Positions 61,950 through 64,000 of a stretch of 64,000 nt of DNA are shown piece after piece. Position numbers and translations under genes: made by a program. Location: positions 1 through 64,000 of the forward strand of contig JAPDPR010000010.1 of the NCBI GenBank assembly GCA_034506335.1. Reading direction: 5' to 3'. Each line of letters opens with the position of its first letter. The first letter of the stretch is position 1. The notes beneath the pieces are model-generated. The model was not told the DNA's origin. It saw nothing but the letters and a program-made list of their open reading frames with translations, and did no database searches. The stretch is from a candidate division KSB1 bacterium (lineage in GTDB: Bacteria > Zhuqueibacterota > Zhuqueibacteria > JANLFK01 > Oleimicrobiaceae).

Positions 61950-62504
61950 TTGAGCTCAGAAGTGCTGCTCCGGCGCGGACAAGCCGCTCTGCTGGTGATT
62001 GACGTGCAGGAACGGCTCGCCGCAGTGATGGAGGAGCGCCACACCGTTGTCCAGGCCATCGCCACGCTGATCAAAGGGTGCCAGCAACTAGGGGTGCCGG
62101 TGCTCTATGCGGAGCAGTATCCCAAGGGGCTTGGGCCCACCGTTTTGGAACTCCGCGAGCTGCTCCTACCTGCCGAGCCACTAACCAAGCTCTATTTCAG
62201 CTGCTGCAAAGGAACGGACTTGCTCAGCCGGCTGAACGAACGCCAGGTGACGCAGGTAGTGGTGGTAGGCATGGAAGCGCACATATGCGTGCTCCAAACC
62301 GCGCTGGATCTTCTGGCCGAAGGGTTTGCGGTGCATGTGGTCAGCGAAGGGGTCACCTCGCGCAAGCTGTTGGACAAACAGGTGGCCTTGGCGCGACTGC
62401 ATGCCCGCGGGGCGCAAGTTACTACGGTGGAAGCGGTCTTGTTCGAGCTGGTGGAGCGCTCGGACGCGGCGGAGTTCCGTGCCATTCGTAGCCTCATCCG
62501 GTAG
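61950..62504 (+). CDS. Isochorismatase/cysteine hydrolase-family protein
   Basis: A 184-residue hydrolase: Asp in ALLVIDVQERLAAVMEER, Lys in EPLTKLYFSCCKGTDLLSR, Cys in VVVVGMEAHICVLQTALDLL form the expected triad; SEGVTSRKLLDKQVALARLH is also typical. TTG at 61950 follows GAGGGAGTAACCAA and is preferred; a GTG at 61932 overlapping the Nif3 stop is the alternative. The substrate (amide, isochorismate-like enol) is unknown. The family includes nicotinamidases and YcaC-like proteins. Confidence 0.9.
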   Translation: MSSEVLLRRGQAALLVIDVQERLAAVMEERHTVVQAIATLIKGCQQLGVPVLYAEQYPKGLGPTVLELRELLLPAEPLTKLYFSCCKGTDLLSRLNERQVTQVVVVGMEAHICVLQTALDLLAEGFAVHVVSEGVTSRKLLDKQVALARLHARGAQVTTVEAVLFELVERSDAAEFRAIRSLIR

Positions 62505-62551
62505 AGGAAAGATTTGGTCGTCTCTGTCAACGAAACAATCCCGCAAAACCC

Positions 62552-63958
62552 ATGATACGTAGACACGAAGCACCTCTGGAAGTGAAGGCGTTCATCGAAG
62601 GGATGAAGCGTTCCTTCGGGGGCATTTTGGCGCCGCGCCGAGACGTGTACATTGTGCGTGCCCCGGCCAGGCTGGAGCTGATGGGGGGACTTGCCGCCCG
62701 TTTCGGCGCGGTGGTGCTGCAGACCACACTCTCCGACGCCACCGTAGTGGGCGTACAGCGCCGCACCGACCGCCGGGTTCTGGTGCGAAGCCTGGGCCTG
62801 GAAAAAGATGGGTTTTGCTCAACCGTGGAGTTTGATTTGGATCGGGCCCTGCAAGCACCGGAAAAGTCGGGCCCCGCCTCCAGGCTCTTTGCCAAAGAAC
62901 CACAGGCGGAGTGGGCGGCGAGTGTGGCAGCGGTGTTTCAAGAATTGGTTGCCTACAGGAAAGGACCAGATCTGGACACTGGCGTGAACATCGGTATCCA
63001 GAGCTCCATCCCAATGCGCACCGGACTCGGTGCTTCCACGGCCCTGGTGTGCGCCACTGCCATTGGCCTCATTCGCCTGTTCGGCATCGAAATGCCCGCG
63101 TCCGAGATTCCGGTCCTTTGCCATCGCGCAGAAACGCGTCTCTGGGGCACACGCGCCAGTATCGCCGACACCTTGACGGTCTGCCTCTGTGGTGCACATG
63201 AAGTCCTGGCCATCCGGTGCCAACCAGGCGAGATCATCAAGCGCGTACAGCTTCCACAGAATGTGCGCTTCGTGGGTCTGAATACCTTGGTGCAGGGCCC
63301 ACCCGATCAGCATTACCTTCAGGCCCAAATCGCTGCCTCCATGGGCGCGAAGATCATGCTCAGGCACGCGCGCAAGTCATCACGCGGGCGCGACGACTAC
63401 GAAGGCTATCTCTGTAACATCCCCATAAGTGAGTTTGGCGCCTATAGGCGGCTCCTTCCCGCCAGGCTTACGGGTCGGGAGTTCAAGGCACTCCATGGCT
63501 CTTTGCGCGACTACGGAGTCTCAGTGGACCCTGCAACCGCCTACCGCGTGCGCAGCTGCACCGAGCACCTGCTGATGGAGCATCGCCGGACAGAACAGGT
63601 GCTTACCCTCCTGGCAGATGCCGAGGGCGAACTTGAAGAGGCCATGGCCCACGTGGGCAGGCTTATGTACGATTCACATGAGAGTACGCGCCGCGATTGC
63701 ACCCTCGTCAACCGAGAGGCAGACACGATCGTGAACCTTGTCAAGGAGCATGGAGTAGACCACGGACTCTACGGCGCACGAGCCTCTGGGCGACAACAGG
63801 GGGGCGTGGTCGCCGTTGCCGCTAACACGCACACTGACGACGTCCTGCGAAACATTCTTGCCCAGTACCAGGACGCCACCGGGAGGGAAGGCCGCCTGCA
63901 TGCAGGATCAGTGCCCGGCGCTCTCTTGAGTAACGTAACCGTGGCCCAGTTCTCATGA
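62552..63958 (+). CDS. GHMP kinase, galactokinase-like
   Basis: A 468-residue GHMP sugar kinase. Motif 1 VRAPARLELMGGLAARFGAV, motif 2 SSIPMRTGLGASTALVCATA, and a C-terminal Gly-rich ASGRQQGGVVAVAANT in the position of motif 3. The N-terminus includes a helix-rich extension (EVKAFIEGMKRSFGGILAPR). It resembles galactokinases and L-arabinokinase-like enzymes rather than mevalonate kinases. Starts 47 bp after the isochorismatase stop. Substrate not decided. Confidence 0.87.
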   Translation: MIRRHEAPLEVKAFIEGMKRSFGGILAPRRDVYIVRAPARLELMGGLAARFGAVVLQTTLSDATVVGVQRRTDRRVLVRSLGLEKDGFCSTVEFDLDRALQAPEKSGPASRLFAKEPQAEWAASVAAVFQELVAYRKGPDLDTGVNIGIQSSIPMRTGLGASTALVCATAIGLIRLFGIEMPASEIPVLCHRAETRLWGTRASIADTLTVCLCGAHEVLAIRCQPGEIIKRVQLPQNVRFVGLNTLVQGPPDQHYLQAQIAASMGAKIMLRHARKSSRGRDDYEGYLCNIPISEFGAYRRLLPARLTGREFKALHGSLRDYGVSVDPATAYRVRSCTEHLLMEHRRTEQVLTLLADAEGELEEAMAHVGRLMYDSHESTRRDCTLVNREADTIVNLVKEHGVDHGLYGARASGRQQGGVVAVAANTHTDDVLRNILAQYQDATGREGRLHAGSVPGALLSNVTVAQFS

Positions 63959-64000
63959 GGCTCTCGGCGCCCCCACATTCACAGAGAACAGGTCCGAGGA
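63955..64000 (+). CDS. Possible start of next gene (15 codons visible)
   Basis: An ATG at 63955 overlaps the kinase TGA as ATGA and stays open to the window end (MRLSAPPHSQRTGPR). Only the overlap supports it; no function can be assigned. Confidence 0.3.
   Translation, partial: MRLSAPPHSQRTGPR

Overview
The window is GC-rich (roughly 60 %) bacterial chromosome with dense, mostly minus-strand operons. The gene content points to an anaerobic bacterium with an outer membrane: a single-chain pyruvate:ferredoxin oxidoreductase, several ferredoxin-type proteins, HypA/Mrp/NifX and FmdE-like anaerobe genes, a lipoprotein cellulase, beta-barrel outer-membrane proteins, and a very large gingipain-type (C25) peptidase with a C-terminal FlgD-like/type IX sorting-type domain. 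This combination fits an uncultured lineage of the FCB group (KSB1/Calditrichota-like); that placement is inference. No rRNA, tRNA, CRISPR array or intact insertion sequence was seen.

Layout. 1-7.3 kb: a Tat-exported PLP aminotransferase and a sodium/solute symporter, a decayed AbiE toxin-antitoxin pair, then an operon of three tiny membrane proteins, a second symporter with an inserted soluble domain, and a GNAT acetyltransferase. 7.4-11.1 kb: nucleoside salvage (phosphohexomutase-family enzyme, DeoC, pyrimidine-nucleoside phosphorylase). 11.2-16.3 kb, plus strand: lipoprotein GH5 cellulase, MBL-fold exonuclease-like protein, and a DinG helicase fused to an N-terminal JAMM domain. 17-23.1 kb: lepA, a two-gene ABC exporter, lepB, hemW. 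23.2-24.8 kb: an outer-membrane barrel gene behind a CRP-like site and a convergent TPR gene, separated by a bidirectional terminator. 25.1-31.2 kb: pdxS-pdxT-rseC-like-C25 peptidase operon. 32.2-35.9 kb: nifJ with its own promoter and terminator.

36.2-42.5 kb is a long minus-strand run: SurA_N-thioredoxin fusion, CcdA, thioredoxin-type ArsC, ACR3, two thioredoxin-fold proteins, an ECF sigma factor, a zinc-finger anti-sigma factor, a CnrX/Spy-like periplasmic sensor and a small cysteine-ladder protein. It reads as arsenate reduction and efflux with dedicated thiol electron supply, next to a metal-sensing sigma cascade. mgtE follows behind a long leader. 44.5-49.6 kb is visibly AT-richer: two TauE/SafE exporters (one coupled to a 41-residue membrane protein), a frameshifted alginate-export porin, FmdE, a ProC-like reductase and an FmdB zinc ribbon. 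49.7-54.5 kb mixes live NifX/DGC/Mrp/HypA genes with at least three pseudogenes. 54.7-57.2 kb: SufB/SufC with a ferredoxin and an HdrA-N-like small protein; a decayed copy of the last two lies at 51.4-52.1 kb. 57.3-60.1 kb: ArsR-rhodanese-MauE-ArsP-like permease operon with promoter and candidate operator. 60.4-64 kb, plus strand: nitroreductase, Nif3-like, isochorismatase-like and GHMP-kinase genes.

Promoters recognised by eye share a -35 of TTGAC/TTGAT/TTGCA type and a -10 of TAAATT/TATATT/TACA(A/T)T type with 16-17 bp spacing, consistent with a normal housekeeping sigma factor. Start codons were moved inward where a Shine-Dalgarno sequence and family length supported it. None of the family calls could be tested by database search here.
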